From: Actinomycetospora straminea
GTDB taxonomy: Bacteria; Actinomycetota; Actinomycetes; Mycobacteriales; Pseudonocardiaceae
Reading direction: 5' to 3'
Assembly: GCF_028737255.1 (NCBI RefSeq)
Contig: NZ_JAQZAN010000019.1
Coordinates: 82,700 to 146,699 of the forward strand
Length of the DNA: 64,000 nt
Shown here: positions 34,832 through 44,471 of the stretch, piece by piece
Numbering within the stretch: position 1 is the first letter of the stretch
Layout of the letters: every line of letters starts with the position of its first letter
Made by a program: the position numbers and the translations under genes
Notes under the pieces: model-generated
What the model was told of the DNA's origin: nothing
The model's database searches: none
The model's input: only the letters and a program-made list of their open reading frames with translations

Positions 34832-35623
34832 TCAGACCGCGACGAGCTGGTCGGCGCCCATCTCGCGCTCGATCTGCTCGCGCAGCGCGGCGAGCGTGCG
34901 GGACAGCAGCCGCGAGACGTGCATCTGCGAGATGCACAGCACCGCCGCGATCTCGGCCTGCGTCTTCTCGTGCACGAAGCGCAGGGCGAGCATCGTGCGC
35001 TCGCGCTCGGGCAGGTCGCGGACCAGCGAGCCGACGAGCGTGCGGACCTCGACACGGTCCAGCTCGCCGTCGAGCACCCCGAGGATGTCGACGAGCGCGG
35101 AGTCGTCGCCGTCGCCGAGGGACTCGTCGAGCGAGGCGGGCTGGTACGAGCCGTGCGCGGCGACGGCCTCGGCGACCTCGTCGCGGGTCATGCCCAGGTG
35201 CTCGGCGAGCTCGACCGCCGTCGGCGCCCGCCCGAGCCGCTGCGACATCGACGCGGTGGCCGAGCCGACGGCGACGTAGCGGTCCTTGACGCTGCGCGGC
35301 GTGCGCACCGACCAGGCCGAGTCGCGGAAGTGCCGCCGCACCTCGCCCATGATCGTCGGGACCGCGTAGGACAGGAAGTCACGCTCGCGTCCCGGGTCGA
35401 AGCGCTCGAGCGCGTGGAGCAGGCCCAGCGACGCGACCTGCTCGAGGTCGTCGGTGGGCTCGCCGCGCCGCGCGAAGCGGCGGGCGATGTTGCGGGCAAC
35501 GGGCAGGAAGCCGACGACCAGTTTCTCGCGGACGCCTTCACGTCGCGGGTCGTCGTCGGAGAGTGCGGCGTACTCCTCGAGGAGGGGCACGTACTCGTCG
35601 TAATCACTGCTGCGGCCGGCCAT
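34832..35623 (-). CDS. SigB/SigF-type RNA polymerase sigma factor
   Basis: The 263-residue protein has sigma-70 regions 2 (DLEQVASLGLLHALERFDPG, FLSYAVPTIMGEVRRHFRD), 3 (LGRAPTAVELAEHLGM) and 4 (LPERERTMLALRFVHEKTQ, CISQMHVSRLLSRTL). The spacing and the FSYAVPTIMGE-like motif place it in the B/F/G stress/development group. No anti-sigma factor lies next to it. Stop ...QLVAV. It may be the key regulator of stress genes in this organism. Confidence 0.95.
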   Translation of the reverse strand: MAGRSSDYDEYVPLLEEYAALSDDDPRREGVREKLVVGFLPVARNIARRFARRGEPTDDLEQVASLGLLHALERFDPGRERDFLSYAVPTIMGEVRRHFRDSAWSVRTPRSVKDRYVAVGSATASMSQRLGRAPTAVELAEHLGMTRDEVAEAVAAHGSYQPASLDESLGDGDDSALVDILGVLDGELDRVEVRTLVGSLVRDLPERERTMLALRFVHEKTQAEIAAVLCISQMHVSRLLSRTLAALREQIEREMGADQLVAV

Positions 35624-35804
35624 CGGTCACCCCCGGACGGGGCCCCGGACACCGGACCGTGACTGCTCGGACCAGGCGGGGGCTCGTGGTGTGTGAGCTG
35701 ACCCGGCTGGTGTCTGAACCGGAGTTCCTTCGTGGAGGGCTGAGTGCCCCGTGCGGGCCGCACCCACACCTCTCCGCTCACGGGCGACTACGAGCGGTTC
35801 CCCG

Positions 35805-36833
35805 TCACCGGTGCCGCAGGCCGTCGACCAGGTCCAGCAGGGCCGCGTCGACGACCGCGTGGTGGGTCTGGTTGACGGCGTGACCCGCGTCCTCGACCAC
35901 CACCAGCCGCGCCCGCGGCCCGAGCTCCTCGGCGATGCGCCGCCCGTGGGCGGCCGGGGTCAGGCGGTCGCCGGTGGCCGCGACCACGGTCGTCGGGACG
36001 CGCGCCAGGGCCGGGAGAGCGGCGCTCTCGTCGTGGGCGAGCAGCGACGACGAGAACGCCGAGGTGACCGCCAGCGGCACGCTCTCGGTGACCGCCTGCA
36101 GACGGCGCACCTCCTCGTCGCTCGCGTCCTTGGTGAACGCCATGTGCCGGACGAACCAGCGCCCGAGCAGCGAGTCACGCCACGGCAGCTGCTCGGCGAA
36201 CGGTGCGGCCAGCCGGGCGCCCTGGAGGACCGCCGGCAGCACGCCGGCGCGCCGGGCCGCGGCGTGCAGGACGCCGAGCGGGCCGTCGGAGAACAGGTCC
36301 CCGGCCGAGGTCGCGACGAGGAACACGCCCGCGACCCGCGTGCCGAACCACTCGGGGTGCTGGCGGGCGAGCGCGAGGACGGTCATGCCGCCCATCGAGT
36401 GCCCGCCGAGCACGACCCGCCCGCACGGGGCGACGGCCTCGACGACCGCGGCGAGGTCGCGGCCGAGCTGGTCGACCGTGGCGTGGGCGGGGTCGCCCCA
36501 GCCGGAGCGGCCGTGGCCGCGCTGGTCCCAGGTGACGACGCGCGCGCGGTGCGCCAGGGCCGCGATCTGCGGCGACCACTCGGCCGAGTCCACGGTGAAC
36601 CCGTGGCTGAGCACCACGACGGGGCCCTGGTGACCGCGGATCTCGACGTGCAGGGGCACGCCGTCGCTGGTCCGCACGCCGTGGACCGGGCGCGGGCGCA
36701 CCACACGAACCACCGCGGGGGACGGGGGTGTCGCGGCGGATGAGGAGGCCGGTGCGGGCGCCGACCCCGTCCTCGCGGTGTCGGTCGCCGCGCCGGCCGC
36801 CGTGGCGGGCAGGGTGGAGGGCAGGACGGCCAT
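35805..36833 (-). CDS. Alpha/beta hydrolase
   Basis: The 342-residue protein has an alpha/beta hydrolase core: oxyanion HGFTVDSAEW, catalytic serine in GGHSMGGM, an acid in ATGDRLTP and His in DAGHAVNQT. The N-terminal 45 residues are alanine/proline-rich and unconserved; a GTG at 36854 could add seven residues. It may hydrolyse esters, epoxides or lactones. It converges with nothing and lies between the sigma factor and a CocE-like hydrolase, all on the minus strand. Confidence 0.88.
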   Translation of the reverse strand: MAVLPSTLPATAAGAATDTARTGSAPAPASSSAATPPSPAVVRVVRPRPVHGVRTSDGVPLHVEIRGHQGPVVVLSHGFTVDSAEWSPQIAALAHRARVVTWDQRGHGRSGWGDPAHATVDQLGRDLAAVVEAVAPCGRVVLGGHSMGGMTVLALARQHPEWFGTRVAGVFLVATSAGDLFSDGPLGVLHAAARRAGVLPAVLQGARLAAPFAEQLPWRDSLLGRWFVRHMAFTKDASDEEVRRLQAVTESVPLAVTSAFSSSLLAHDESAALPALARVPTTVVAATGDRLTPAAHGRRIAEELGPRARLVVVEDAGHAVNQTHHAVVDAALLDLVDGLRHR

Positions 36834-36959
36834 GTCCCCAGGATCGGCCTCCACGGCGCCGTCTCCACCCCGTCACGACGTGACGTCGGCCAAGGGCGGC
36901 GAGCACCCGACGGACGGTGTGACCCAGCCCATGGCACCGCTCGCCGACGCGGCGGTGGC

Positions 36960-38651
36960 TCAGTGGCGGGCCTCCACCGCCAGGGTCACCGACGTGGGGT
37001 GGCCGGCGTCGTGGAGCACCTCGCGGGGCTGGGGCACCAGCGTCGTCGCCTCGCCGAGCGGGTCGCCGGTGCCCGGGTGGCGGGCGAAGCGCGGGTGGGC
37101 GCCGCCGGAGAGCTGCAGGCGCAGGCGGTGGCCGGCGGCGAAGCGGTGGCCGGTGGGCCACAGGTCGACGGTGACCGCGCGGGCGCCGTCGGCGGCCGTG
37201 GCGGGCGCGCCGGGGGCGAGGCGGACGAGGCCGTCGGTGACGTTGATCGAGCGCCCGCGCGGGTCGACGTCGCAGATCCGCACGAAGACGTCGAGGTGCT
37301 CGACCTCGGCGCGCAGGTGCACGGTCGCCGACACCGGTCCGAGGGCGACGAGGTCCTCGGCGAGCACGTCGGAGGTGAACACCGCGACGTCGGCGCGCGA
37401 CTCGAGCGGGGCCTGGTCGCGGGGGCCCGACTTCCCGGTGAGGATCGGGCCGCCGACCGCGGGCGTGGGGTCCGTGGGGTCGTAGTCGACGAGCGTGCCG
37501 GGCCAGCGCACGGCGCCGTCGGTGCGGTCGGGCGGCGGCTGCACCGACAGCGAGTGGTCGGCGCGCAGGAACCAGGTGCGCTGCGAGGCGTGCGGCGGGG
37601 GCCAGTCGGTGAGGTGGCGGGTGCCGCCGTCGCCCGAGAGCGTCACGGCGACCGGGGCCTCCTCGGTGGTGGCCGCCGCGACGCCGCCGCTGCCGTGGGT
37701 GCCGTCGAAGGCGCGCTCGAAGGCGGCCAGCGCCTCGCGCAGCCCGGCCGCGAGGCCCGGGCCGGACGTGTGCACCCACGGCCCGAGCACCAGGCGCGGT
37801 CGGCCGCCGGCGGCGCGCAGCGCGGCGTGGTCGGCGAGCTGCCAGGGCAGGAAGATGTCCTGGAAGCCGCCGAGCATGGTCACCGCGACGTCCGCGCGGG
37901 CCACGGCGGCGACGTCGCCGGTGTGGTCGCGGCGCGCCCAGTAGGCCGAGGCGGGGTCGGTCTCGCGCAGCCAGTCCTGGTACCAGTCGACCTCGCCGCC
38001 GGTGGCCCGCAGGTCTCCGGTGCGCAGCGGCAGCGCGTCGAGGGCCTCGAGGATCTTCTTGCGGCCGCGCAGCATCCCGGTGACGCGGGCGAGGCCGCCG
38101 GCGGCGCTCGTGCGCATCATCGAGGTCCACGACAGCGCGTTGTCCAGCGAGAACGCGCCGCCGGCGTAGGTCTGGTCGCGGAACGACGACGCGGTCACCA
38201 GCGTGCCCATGGCCTTGAGCGAGCGGCCCGCGGCGGGCGCGAGGGCCCACTGCGTCAGCCCCAGGTAGCTCGGGCCGAGCGTCGCGAGCCGGCCGTCGCA
38301 CCAGGGCTGGTCGAGCACCCAGGAGACGGTGGCGCGGCCGTCGTCGGCCTCCTCGAACGGCGCGAGCCGCCCACCGGAGCCGGCGGTCCCGCGCACCGAC
38401 TGCACCACGACCTGCAGCCCGCGCTCGGCGACGAGGCGCCCGAACACGGTGCCGATCCAGCCGGCGCGCCCGTACGGGCTGCGCACGATGACGACCGGGC
38501 CCCGGTGCACCCCGGCCGGGCGGTGGTGGTCGTGGCGCAGCACCACCCCGTCGGGCATCGGCACCGCGACGTCGCGGTGCACCGACACCCGCGGCGTGCG
38601 CGGCGGGGGCAGGCGCAGGGCCCGGCGCAGGATCCCGGTCACGAGGCTCAC
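36960..38651 (-). CDS. CocE/NonD-family hydrolase
   Basis: The 563-residue protein has the X-Pro dipeptidyl-peptidase/CocE organisation: an N-terminal alpha/beta hydrolase with VVIVRSPYGR and nucleophile Ser in GPSYLGLTQW, Asp near GGFQDIFLPW, His in LGPWVHTSG, and a C-terminal beta-sandwich (VHLRAEVEHLDVFVRICDV). Such enzymes cleave acyl esters or amides. It is probably soluble; there is no signal peptide. Family A copy 2 lies just upstream of its start. Confidence 0.9.
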   Translation of the reverse strand: MSLVTGILRRALRLPPPRTPRVSVHRDVAVPMPDGVVLRHDHHRPAGVHRGPVVIVRSPYGRAGWIGTVFGRLVAERGLQVVVQSVRGTAGSGGRLAPFEEADDGRATVSWVLDQPWCDGRLATLGPSYLGLTQWALAPAAGRSLKAMGTLVTASSFRDQTYAGGAFSLDNALSWTSMMRTSAAGGLARVTGMLRGRKKILEALDALPLRTGDLRATGGEVDWYQDWLRETDPASAYWARRDHTGDVAAVARADVAVTMLGGFQDIFLPWQLADHAALRAAGGRPRLVLGPWVHTSGPGLAAGLREALAAFERAFDGTHGSGGVAAATTEEAPVAVTLSGDGGTRHLTDWPPPHASQRTWFLRADHSLSVQPPPDRTDGAVRWPGTLVDYDPTDPTPAVGGPILTGKSGPRDQAPLESRADVAVFTSDVLAEDLVALGPVSATVHLRAEVEHLDVFVRICDVDPRGRSINVTDGLVRLAPGAPATAADGARAVTVDLWPTGHRFAAGHRLRLQLSGGAHPRFARHPGTGDPLGEATTLVPQPREVLHDAGHPTSVTLAVEARH

Positions 38652-38698
38652 CCGGCCGAGTCTCGCCGATCACCCTCGGGCGCTGCCCGGCGGTGCCG

Positions 38699-38768
38699 GT
38701 GCGCTCCGCGCAGGTGAGCAGAAACAAGTGCCCCAGCACTTCTTTCTGCTCACCTGCGCGCAGCGCAC
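38699..38768 (+). repeat. Family A hairpin, copy 2
   Basis: The central GTGAGCAGAAACAAGTGC (38714-38731) pairs with GCACTTCTTTCTGCTCAC (38736-38753) with one mismatch. The flanks GTGCGCTCCGCGCAG and CTGCGCGCAGCGCAC extend the palindrome to 33-base arms with two mismatches in total. It lies between divergent starts, not at gene ends, so its role here cannot be simple termination. Confidence 0.9.
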
Positions 38769-38802
38769 GTAGCCCGAACGGACGTGCGCGTGTGAAGCAG
38801 GC

Positions 38803-39789
38803 ATGATGCTCCGGGTGCGCGCCCACCCCGTCCTGGACGTCCTGGCCGACCGCCGCGCCGAGGGCACGTGCCCGAGCAACCGCCGCGACCCCCACCGCGT
38901 CGCGCTCGCGGTCGAGGGCGGCGGCAGCCGGGCGACGTACTCCAGCGGCATGGTGCTGGCGCTCGAGGAGCTCGGCCTCGCCGAGTGCTTCGACGACATC
39001 TACGGCTCCTCCGCCGGCGCGCTGGCGGGCAGCTGGCTCGTCGGCGCGCAGGCCGCCCACTGCGCCGCGGGCTGGTACCGGCCCGGGCTCATGGAGCGGG
39101 TGACCCGGCCGGGGCGGGGGCTGCGCGGCCAGCCGGTGGTCGACGTCGAGTACCTCATCAACACCGTCGGCGAGGAGATCGTCCCGTTCGACTGGCATCA
39201 GGTGCTCGACGCCGAGGTCCCGCTGCACCCCATCGCCACCGACGTCGAGACCGGCGAGGCCGTCGACCTCGCCGACACGATCGTCGACAAGGCCTCGCTG
39301 CAGTTGGCCCTGCGCGCGAGCGCCGCGGTGCCGCTGCTCGCCGGGCTGCCGGTCGAGATCGAGGGTCGCCGCTACGTCGACGCCGCGGTCGCCGAGCCGA
39401 TCCCGTTCCACACGGCGCTGCACCAGGGCGCCACGCACGTGCTCGTGCTGCGCACCCGCCGCGCCGACCAGACCGCCATCGACGCGACGCGCCTGGAGAA
39501 GGCGCTGGTCTCGCGCCTGGGCGCGGTGAACGTCCCGGGCCTGGTCCACGTGATCGGCAACCGTCTGGAGAACCGGCGCGCCGACGACTCCCGCCTCGCC
39601 CACGCCACCGCCTCGCCCGCCGACGAGGGCCCGTTCCTCTTCGAGGTCCGCCCGCCGGCCGGCGCGGACACCATCAACCCGCTCGAGACCGACCCCGACG
39701 TCCTGCGCCGCGGCATCGAGACCGGGCAGGCGGCCCTGCGCGAGGCCCTGGACCTCGAGGAGCCAGAGGCCGAGCCCGCCACCGCCTGA
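38803..39789 (+). CDS. Patatin-like phospholipase
   Basis: The 328-residue protein carries the patatin oxyanion motif GGGSR (about 39-43), the nucleophile elbow GSSAG, and the catalytic aspartate in VDAAV. This is the Ser-Asp dyad hydrolase family (YjjU/RssA-like). Substrates are probably lipids. A near-perfect 25-bp hairpin (39805-39855) follows and separates it from the convergent dehydratase operon. Confidence 0.92.
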   Translation: MMLRVRAHPVLDVLADRRAEGTCPSNRRDPHRVALAVEGGGSRATYSSGMVLALEELGLAECFDDIYGSSAGALAGSWLVGAQAAHCAAGWYRPGLMERVTRPGRGLRGQPVVDVEYLINTVGEEIVPFDWHQVLDAEVPLHPIATDVETGEAVDLADTIVDKASLQLALRASAAVPLLAGLPVEIEGRRYVDAAVAEPIPFHTALHQGATHVLVLRTRRADQTAIDATRLEKALVSRLGAVNVPGLVHVIGNRLENRRADDSRLAHATASPADEGPFLFEVRPPAGADTINPLETDPDVLRRGIETGQAALREALDLEEPEAEPATA

Positions 39790-39804
39790 GCCCGCGCCCT
39801 CGGC

Positions 39805-39855
39805 GGGTTACTGGCCCGTATCGCTCGCTGAGCGAGCGATACGAGCCAGTAACCC
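39805..39855. terminator. Bidirectional 25-bp hairpin terminator
   Basis: GGGTTACTGGCCCGTATCGCTCGCT-like left arm (split: GGGTTACTGG, CCCGTATCGCTCGCT) and AGCGAGCGATACG, AGCCAGTAACCC right arm pair at 24 of 25 positions around one base. It fills the gap between convergent patatin and pduH genes. Confidence 0.85.
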
Positions 39856-40257
39856 TCAGGCGCGCCGGGCCGCGTCGCCGACGGCGGCGTGGTCCTCGTC
39901 GGACACGAACTTGAGAGGGATGCCGGTGACGACGCGGGCCGCGTCGTGACCCATCCGACGGGCGACCTCTCCGGTGACGTCGGGGTCGACCGTCACCGGT
40001 CGCGCCACCGGGAGTTTCGCGTGGTGGACGGCGATCCCGCGCTCGGTGAGGCCGACGCCGACCTCGAGCGGTGACTCGCGCGCGATGCGGTGGGCCAGGG
40101 CGGTCGGGTCGGGCTCGTCGTCGTGCCCGGGCCGCAGCTCGTGGGGCACGCCCTCCTCCTCCAGCCCGGCGCAGAGCTCCCGCAGGACCGCGGTGGGGAA
40201 CGTCCCGGTGGCGGCGACGAGCACCACCGGACGGGTCGGGCCGTCGTCGACGCTCAC
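39856..40257 (-). CDS. pduH: Diol dehydratase reactivase small subunit
   Basis: The 133-residue protein is the DdrB/PduH-type partner of the reactivase. It shows VVLVAATGTFPTAVLREL, the EGVPHELRPG strand, SPLEVGVGLTERGIAVHHAKLP and the region around GHDAARVVTGIPL, following the family. DdrB swaps with the medium subunit of the dehydratase to release damaged cobalamin. Its GTG overlaps the pduG stop (GTGA). Last gene of the operon. Confidence 0.9.
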   Translation of the reverse strand: MSVDDGPTRPVVLVAATGTFPTAVLRELCAGLEEEGVPHELRPGHDDEPDPTALAHRIARESPLEVGVGLTERGIAVHHAKLPVARPVTVDPDVTGEVARRMGHDAARVVTGIPLKFVSDEDHAAVGDAARRA

Positions 40258-42125
40258 GCCGCCCCCGAGACCCGGCGACGGCGGGCGTGCCCGGACACCA
40301 GCCCGGACGCCACCGCGTTGCGGGGGCCCAGGCTGCCCCGGACGTTGCCGGTGCCGCAGACGATGCCGTACGGCGCGACCGCGTCGGCGATCATGTCGGG
40401 GATCTCGAAGTCGAGCGCGGACCCGCCGAGCAGCACCACGAACTCGATCTGGCGCAGGGTGCCGCCCGGCGCGATCTGCTCGAGGGCCCGCAGCGCGTTG
40501 ACCACGAACACCCGCCGCTTGGCCTCGCGCCGGGTGTGACGCAGCGTCGCCAGGTCGTGGCGGCCCGGGACCGCGTGCATGCCGTCGTCGGTGAGCACCA
40601 CGACCCGGGCGAAGAGCTCCGGGGACAGCGGCTCGGTGAAGAACTGGACCGTGCCGTCCTCGTGCCGGACGTGGAAGAAGCTCTCCACCTTCGCCAGCGG
40701 GTAGCGCTTGACCTCCTCGGCCACCTGCTTGTCGTCCAGGCCGAGCTCGGCGTCGATGAGGGTGGTGACGAGGTCCCCGGCACCCGCGACGTGCACCGCG
40801 TACACCTCGCCGTCGGTGTCGGCGTGGGCCGCGTCCGTCGAGCCGCCGCCCAGGTCGAGCACCACGATCGGCTCGCCGGTGCCCGGGGTGGTCAGCGCGC
40901 CGCCGACCGCCATCTCGGCCTCGACGCCGCCGATCTCGACCTCGAGCACCCGTTCGGCTTCCTCGGCGAGCACGCGACGCACCTCGGCGGCCACCTGCTC
41001 CATCGGCCCGCGACTCGTGCGCACCATCGCGGCGAGCAGGACGGCGTCCTCCCGGGCGACCTCCTTGGCCAGACCGCCGCGGACCTCCTGCGGCACCAGC
41101 GTGTCCACGGCCAACAGGTCCTCGATGGCGACCTCGTCGGGACGCTGCCCGGTCAGCTCCGACATCGCGTCACGGACACCGGCGAGCATGCCGCCGACGT
41201 GGGTGCCGCTCTCCCCCTCGGCGTCGACCAGCGGCCGGATCCGGGCCAGCGACCGCATGATCTCGTCGGCGCCCGCGTCGACCTCGACCGACACCGTCGA
41301 GGACCGCCCGCGCAGGGCGATCGACCCGGCCGGCACCCGGCGGTCGGTGATGTCGCCGCCCGGGGTGCGCACGACGACCGCGGACCGGTTGCCGGTGAGC
41401 GACCGGGCCACGGGCGAGATCATCTTCGTCTGCTCGGCGTCGAGGTCGAACAGGGTGGCGATGCCGTAGGAGTTGGACAGGGTGCGGATGGTGCGTCCCG
41501 GCTCGGCGACCTCGACGGCGGCGAGCATGCCCAGGGGGACCTCGTCGACCAGGGTCACCTCGTCGACGATCGGCAGGGTCTCCTCCAGCCGGTTGGCCAC
41601 CAGCACCGCGTCGTCGCCCCCCAGGATCGCGCCGCGCACCCCGACCCCCCGGTGAGCCGCCGCGACCAGGGCCTCGGCGACGTCCTCGAAGTCCGCGGCC
41701 GCGGGCACCACGACGAGGACGTCCTCGCCGACCGGTCGGTCGGCGAGGTCGGCCAGGGCGACCGTGGTGCCCACCCCGATCCCGCTCCCGCCCGGGGTCC
41801 GGGGGTCGTGGCCGATCATCGTCGACTCGGTCACGACGGTCTCGGTGATGGTCTCCATGGCGAGCCCGCTGATCACCGGGGTGGCCTCGTTGGTGAGGAC
41901 GAGGTCGACCTCCGGCCACCGGCACCCGCCGTCGGCCAGCGCCTGCCCGGCCGCTCTCCGCACGCCCTCGGCGTTGTCGGGGGTGCCCTTGATCCCGGTG
42001 GTGGGCGCGAGGCCGCTGCCCAGGTACTCCAGGCCGCCGTCGTCGTCGACGCGGGCGCAGCAGGCCTCGGTGGTCGAGTTGCCGATGTCCACGCCGACGA
42101 CGAGGCGCGGCGCGCCGGATGCCAC
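40254..42125 (-). CDS. pduG: Diol dehydratase reactivase large subunit (ATPase)
   Basis: The 623-residue DdrA/PduG protein is an ASKHA-fold ATPase that exchanges inactive cobalamin for adenosylcobalamin in diol dehydratase. Visible motifs are VVGVDIGNSTTEACCAR at the start, NEATPVISGLAMETITETVV, VLDLGGGSTDAAH (phosphate 2) and VLLGGSALDFEIPD near the end, with SLGPRNAVASGLV. It starts at GTG 42125, five bases after pduD. It is co-expressed with the dehydratase, which is suicide-inactivated by glycerol or oxygen. Confidence 0.95.
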   Translation of the reverse strand: MASGAPRLVVGVDIGNSTTEACCARVDDDGGLEYLGSGLAPTTGIKGTPDNAEGVRRAAGQALADGGCRWPEVDLVLTNEATPVISGLAMETITETVVTESTMIGHDPRTPGGSGIGVGTTVALADLADRPVGEDVLVVVPAAADFEDVAEALVAAAHRGVGVRGAILGGDDAVLVANRLEETLPIVDEVTLVDEVPLGMLAAVEVAEPGRTIRTLSNSYGIATLFDLDAEQTKMISPVARSLTGNRSAVVVRTPGGDITDRRVPAGSIALRGRSSTVSVEVDAGADEIMRSLARIRPLVDAEGESGTHVGGMLAGVRDAMSELTGQRPDEVAIEDLLAVDTLVPQEVRGGLAKEVAREDAVLLAAMVRTSRGPMEQVAAEVRRVLAEEAERVLEVEIGGVEAEMAVGGALTTPGTGEPIVVLDLGGGSTDAAHADTDGEVYAVHVAGAGDLVTTLIDAELGLDDKQVAEEVKRYPLAKVESFFHVRHEDGTVQFFTEPLSPELFARVVVLTDDGMHAVPGRHDLATLRHTRREAKRRVFVVNALRALEQIAPGGTLRQIEFVVLLGGSALDFEIPDMIADAVAPYGIVCGTGNVRGSLGPRNAVASGLVSGHARRRRVSGAA

Positions 42126-42130
42126 CGCGG

Positions 42131-42721
42131 TCAGCTCCCGGCGCGTCGGATCGACACGTCGACCTCGACGATGCCCCCGTCCGGCTCGATCATCTCGGTC
42201 TCCTTGAGGTGCAGCAGGGCCGCCTTGGCCTGGTAGCGCGGGCGGGCCATGAAGTCGTTCTGGACCGGAACCGGTGCGGGCGACTCCCCCTTGGCGTACT
42301 GCGCGGCGTTGCTCCCGATGGCGCGGAAGGTCTCCGGCGTCAGCAGCGGGGCCTGCGGGAACAGCTCGAGGTTGCTGAGCTTGGCGAGGTCCTTCTGGTG
42401 GATCATCGAGGTCCCGCGGGACAGAATCCCCACCCCGATCCCCGACCCGGACAGGCGCGCCGCCCGGTGGGCGATCTTGGCCAGGTCGCTGGAGTCCTTC
42501 ACGCGCACGATGCGCAGCGAGACGCCCTGCTCCTCGACGCCGGCCATCACCTCGCGCAGCACCTCGGCGAGCGGGATGTTCGAGATGGTCTTGGTGAAGA
42601 AGGAGCAGAAGGCGGGCGAGATCCCCAGAACGACCTCGTCCTCGCGCTCACCGCGTCCGGCCGGCCCCTTCTCCGTGATCTCGGCGGTGCGCTCCGGCCG
42701 ATCGGTCTCGGTGCTGGTCAC
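42131..42721 (-). CDS. pduD: B12-dependent diol/glycerol dehydratase medium subunit
   Basis: The 196-residue beta subunit has the signatures VVLGISPAFCSFFTKTISNI, EVLREVMAGVEEQGV, RVVRVKDSSDLAKI-like region (here IVRVKDSSDLAKIAHRAARL), LSGSGIGVGILSRGT and KLSNLELFPQAPLLT, and ARYQAKAALLHLKETE-like end. It forms part of the cobalamin pocket. The start is GTG, one base after the pduC stop. The first 30 residues are a polar extension without the amphipathic encapsulation-helix pattern known from microcompartment PduD, which agrees with absence of shell genes. Confidence 0.93.
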   Translation of the reverse strand: MTSTETDRPERTAEITEKGPAGRGEREDEVVLGISPAFCSFFTKTISNIPLAEVLREVMAGVEEQGVSLRIVRVKDSSDLAKIAHRAARLSGSGIGVGILSRGTSMIHQKDLAKLSNLELFPQAPLLTPETFRAIGSNAAQYAKGESPAPVPVQNDFMARPRYQAKAALLHLKETEMIEPDGGIVEVDVSIRRAGS

Positions 42722-42722
42722 G

Positions 42723-44429
42723 TCACTCGACCTCCTGCTCGGGGTTGCTGGCGGACAGCACGTGGCGCAGCCGCTTCATCTCCTCCCAGCGCTCGCCCGA
42801 GGGGCGGTAGCCGGTGCCGGGACCCGCGTAGTCGTTGGCGTCGTTGATCGCCGACCGCACGGAGAAGTCGCCATCGAGGATTGCCGAGGTCTGCAACAGG
42901 TCGCCGGAGACGCGCTGGCGCAGCACGCCCAGCAGGTTCTCGGCGACGTCGCGGAACCCGCCCTTCTCCAGGGCGGCCACCAGGTCCAGCCCGGTGATGC
43001 CGCGGTCCATCACGCTCTTGGCCGCCTTGAGGTCCTCGAGCACGTCGCGCTCCGGGAGCTCCTCGCTGCCGTGGGCGTAGATGCCGGCGTCGACCTCCTC
43101 GTCGGTGATCGGCGGCAGGTCGAGGCCGGCGAAGACGGCCTGCAGGGCGCGGATCGCCTTGCCCCGCACCGCCAGGACCTCCTTCTCGGCGACGTGGCGC
43201 AGCCCGCCGTCGACCTTGAGGTCGCGCTGGATGGTGTTCCAGTCGTCGTAGTCCTCCGGGTCCCAGTTGGAGCCCGCGAACATGTTGTCGGCGTTGGGGA
43301 CGCCGGAGTAGCCGGACACGACGAAGTCGGTCCCGGGCAGCAGCTGGGGCATGGTGCGTGCCGTGCGCCGCATGGGCGAGTGCGAGAACGACTGGTCGTT
43401 GCCCGACGCGCACTCCAGGTCGAGCATGCTGGCCACGAGGTTCTCGGCGGCCACCGCGCGGATGCCGGACGGCACGGCCCCGGGCACGCCGATGCAGCTG
43501 ATGGAGCCGTTCTGCAGGCCCTGCACACCCGCGCCCTTGGCCACCTGGATGCAGCGGATCTCCAGGTACAGCATGGACTTGCCCTCGGCGTTGCCCATCT
43601 GCACCTCGGCGCCGGTGCCCGAGGTGAAGCGCATCTTGATCCCGCGCGAGGCGTACGCGGACGCGAGGAACGCCTTCGACCAGGGCGTGTCGTCGCCGTC
43701 GACGAACACCGACTCGGTGCCGTACACCGAGATCGTCTCGGCGTAGGCGGTGATGCCCCGCATCCCGAGCTCGAGCTCGGTCGCCTCCTCGAGCGCGCAC
43801 TGGGTGATGACGCCGCCGCGCCCGGTCTGCCCGCCGATCTGCAGCGCGATGGCCACCAGCGGCGCGTACCGCACGACGCCGAGGGTGGTCTCCAGCTCGG
43901 CGAATCCGCGCAGCGCCGCCTCCGCGGCGTCGGCGGCGACCTGGACCGGGTTGTCCCGGGCGCTGGTCGAGTGCGCCTGGTTGGCAGGGGTTCGCCGGGC
44001 GCGCATCTTCTGCATCGCCATCATGATCTCGACGACGTTCATGCTCTCGACGACGTCGAGCAGCTTGGCCGGGGTCAGGCCGCGGGTGATGTGGAGGATG
44101 TCCTGCCGCGGCACGCGGGGGTCGACGACCCGCGCGGCGATCTCCTGCGCGTCGAGGGCCATGGCCTCCTCGGCGGCGGAGACGTCGATCGCGTGGTCGG
44201 CGATGAACTGGTCGAGGAAGTCGAAGTCGGCGCGCTCGCGGCCGTCCATCTCGACGATGACGCCGTCCTCGACCCGGATGCTCGGCTCCGGGTCGTAGGG
44301 GCTCTCCATCGCGATCATGCCGACCTCGGGCCACTCCTCGACGAAGCCGTCGAGCTGGACCGGTCGGGCGTCGAGGATCTCGGTGCGCGTCGAGTGCCGG
44401 TTCTGTGCCGGGCGATCTGTACTGGTCAT
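42723..44429 (-). CDS. pduC: B12-dependent diol/glycerol dehydratase large subunit
   Basis: The 568-residue catalytic alpha subunit converts 1,2-diols or glycerol to aldehydes by radical chemistry. Conserved active-site segments of Klebsiella diol dehydratase are intact: PANQAHSTS (Gln141/His143), LETTLGVVRYAP (Glu170), EEATELELG (Glu205), YAETISVYGTE (Glu221), CASGNDQSFSH (Asp335) and VSGYSGVPN (Ser362); numbering is that of Klebsiella. The length matches. The order small-large-medium places it second among the enzyme genes. Glycerol versus diol preference cannot be read reliably. Confidence 0.96.
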   Translation of the reverse strand: MTSTDRPAQNRHSTRTEILDARPVQLDGFVEEWPEVGMIAMESPYDPEPSIRVEDGVIVEMDGRERADFDFLDQFIADHAIDVSAAEEAMALDAQEIAARVVDPRVPRQDILHITRGLTPAKLLDVVESMNVVEIMMAMQKMRARRTPANQAHSTSARDNPVQVAADAAEAALRGFAELETTLGVVRYAPLVAIALQIGGQTGRGGVITQCALEEATELELGMRGITAYAETISVYGTESVFVDGDDTPWSKAFLASAYASRGIKMRFTSGTGAEVQMGNAEGKSMLYLEIRCIQVAKGAGVQGLQNGSISCIGVPGAVPSGIRAVAAENLVASMLDLECASGNDQSFSHSPMRRTARTMPQLLPGTDFVVSGYSGVPNADNMFAGSNWDPEDYDDWNTIQRDLKVDGGLRHVAEKEVLAVRGKAIRALQAVFAGLDLPPITDEEVDAGIYAHGSEELPERDVLEDLKAAKSVMDRGITGLDLVAALEKGGFRDVAENLLGVLRQRVSGDLLQTSAILDGDFSVRSAINDANDYAGPGTGYRPSGERWEEMKRLRHVLSASNPEQEVE

Positions 44430-44471
44430 GACGGCCTCTCTCGGGTCGCGGGCGACGGTGTCGTCCGCGGG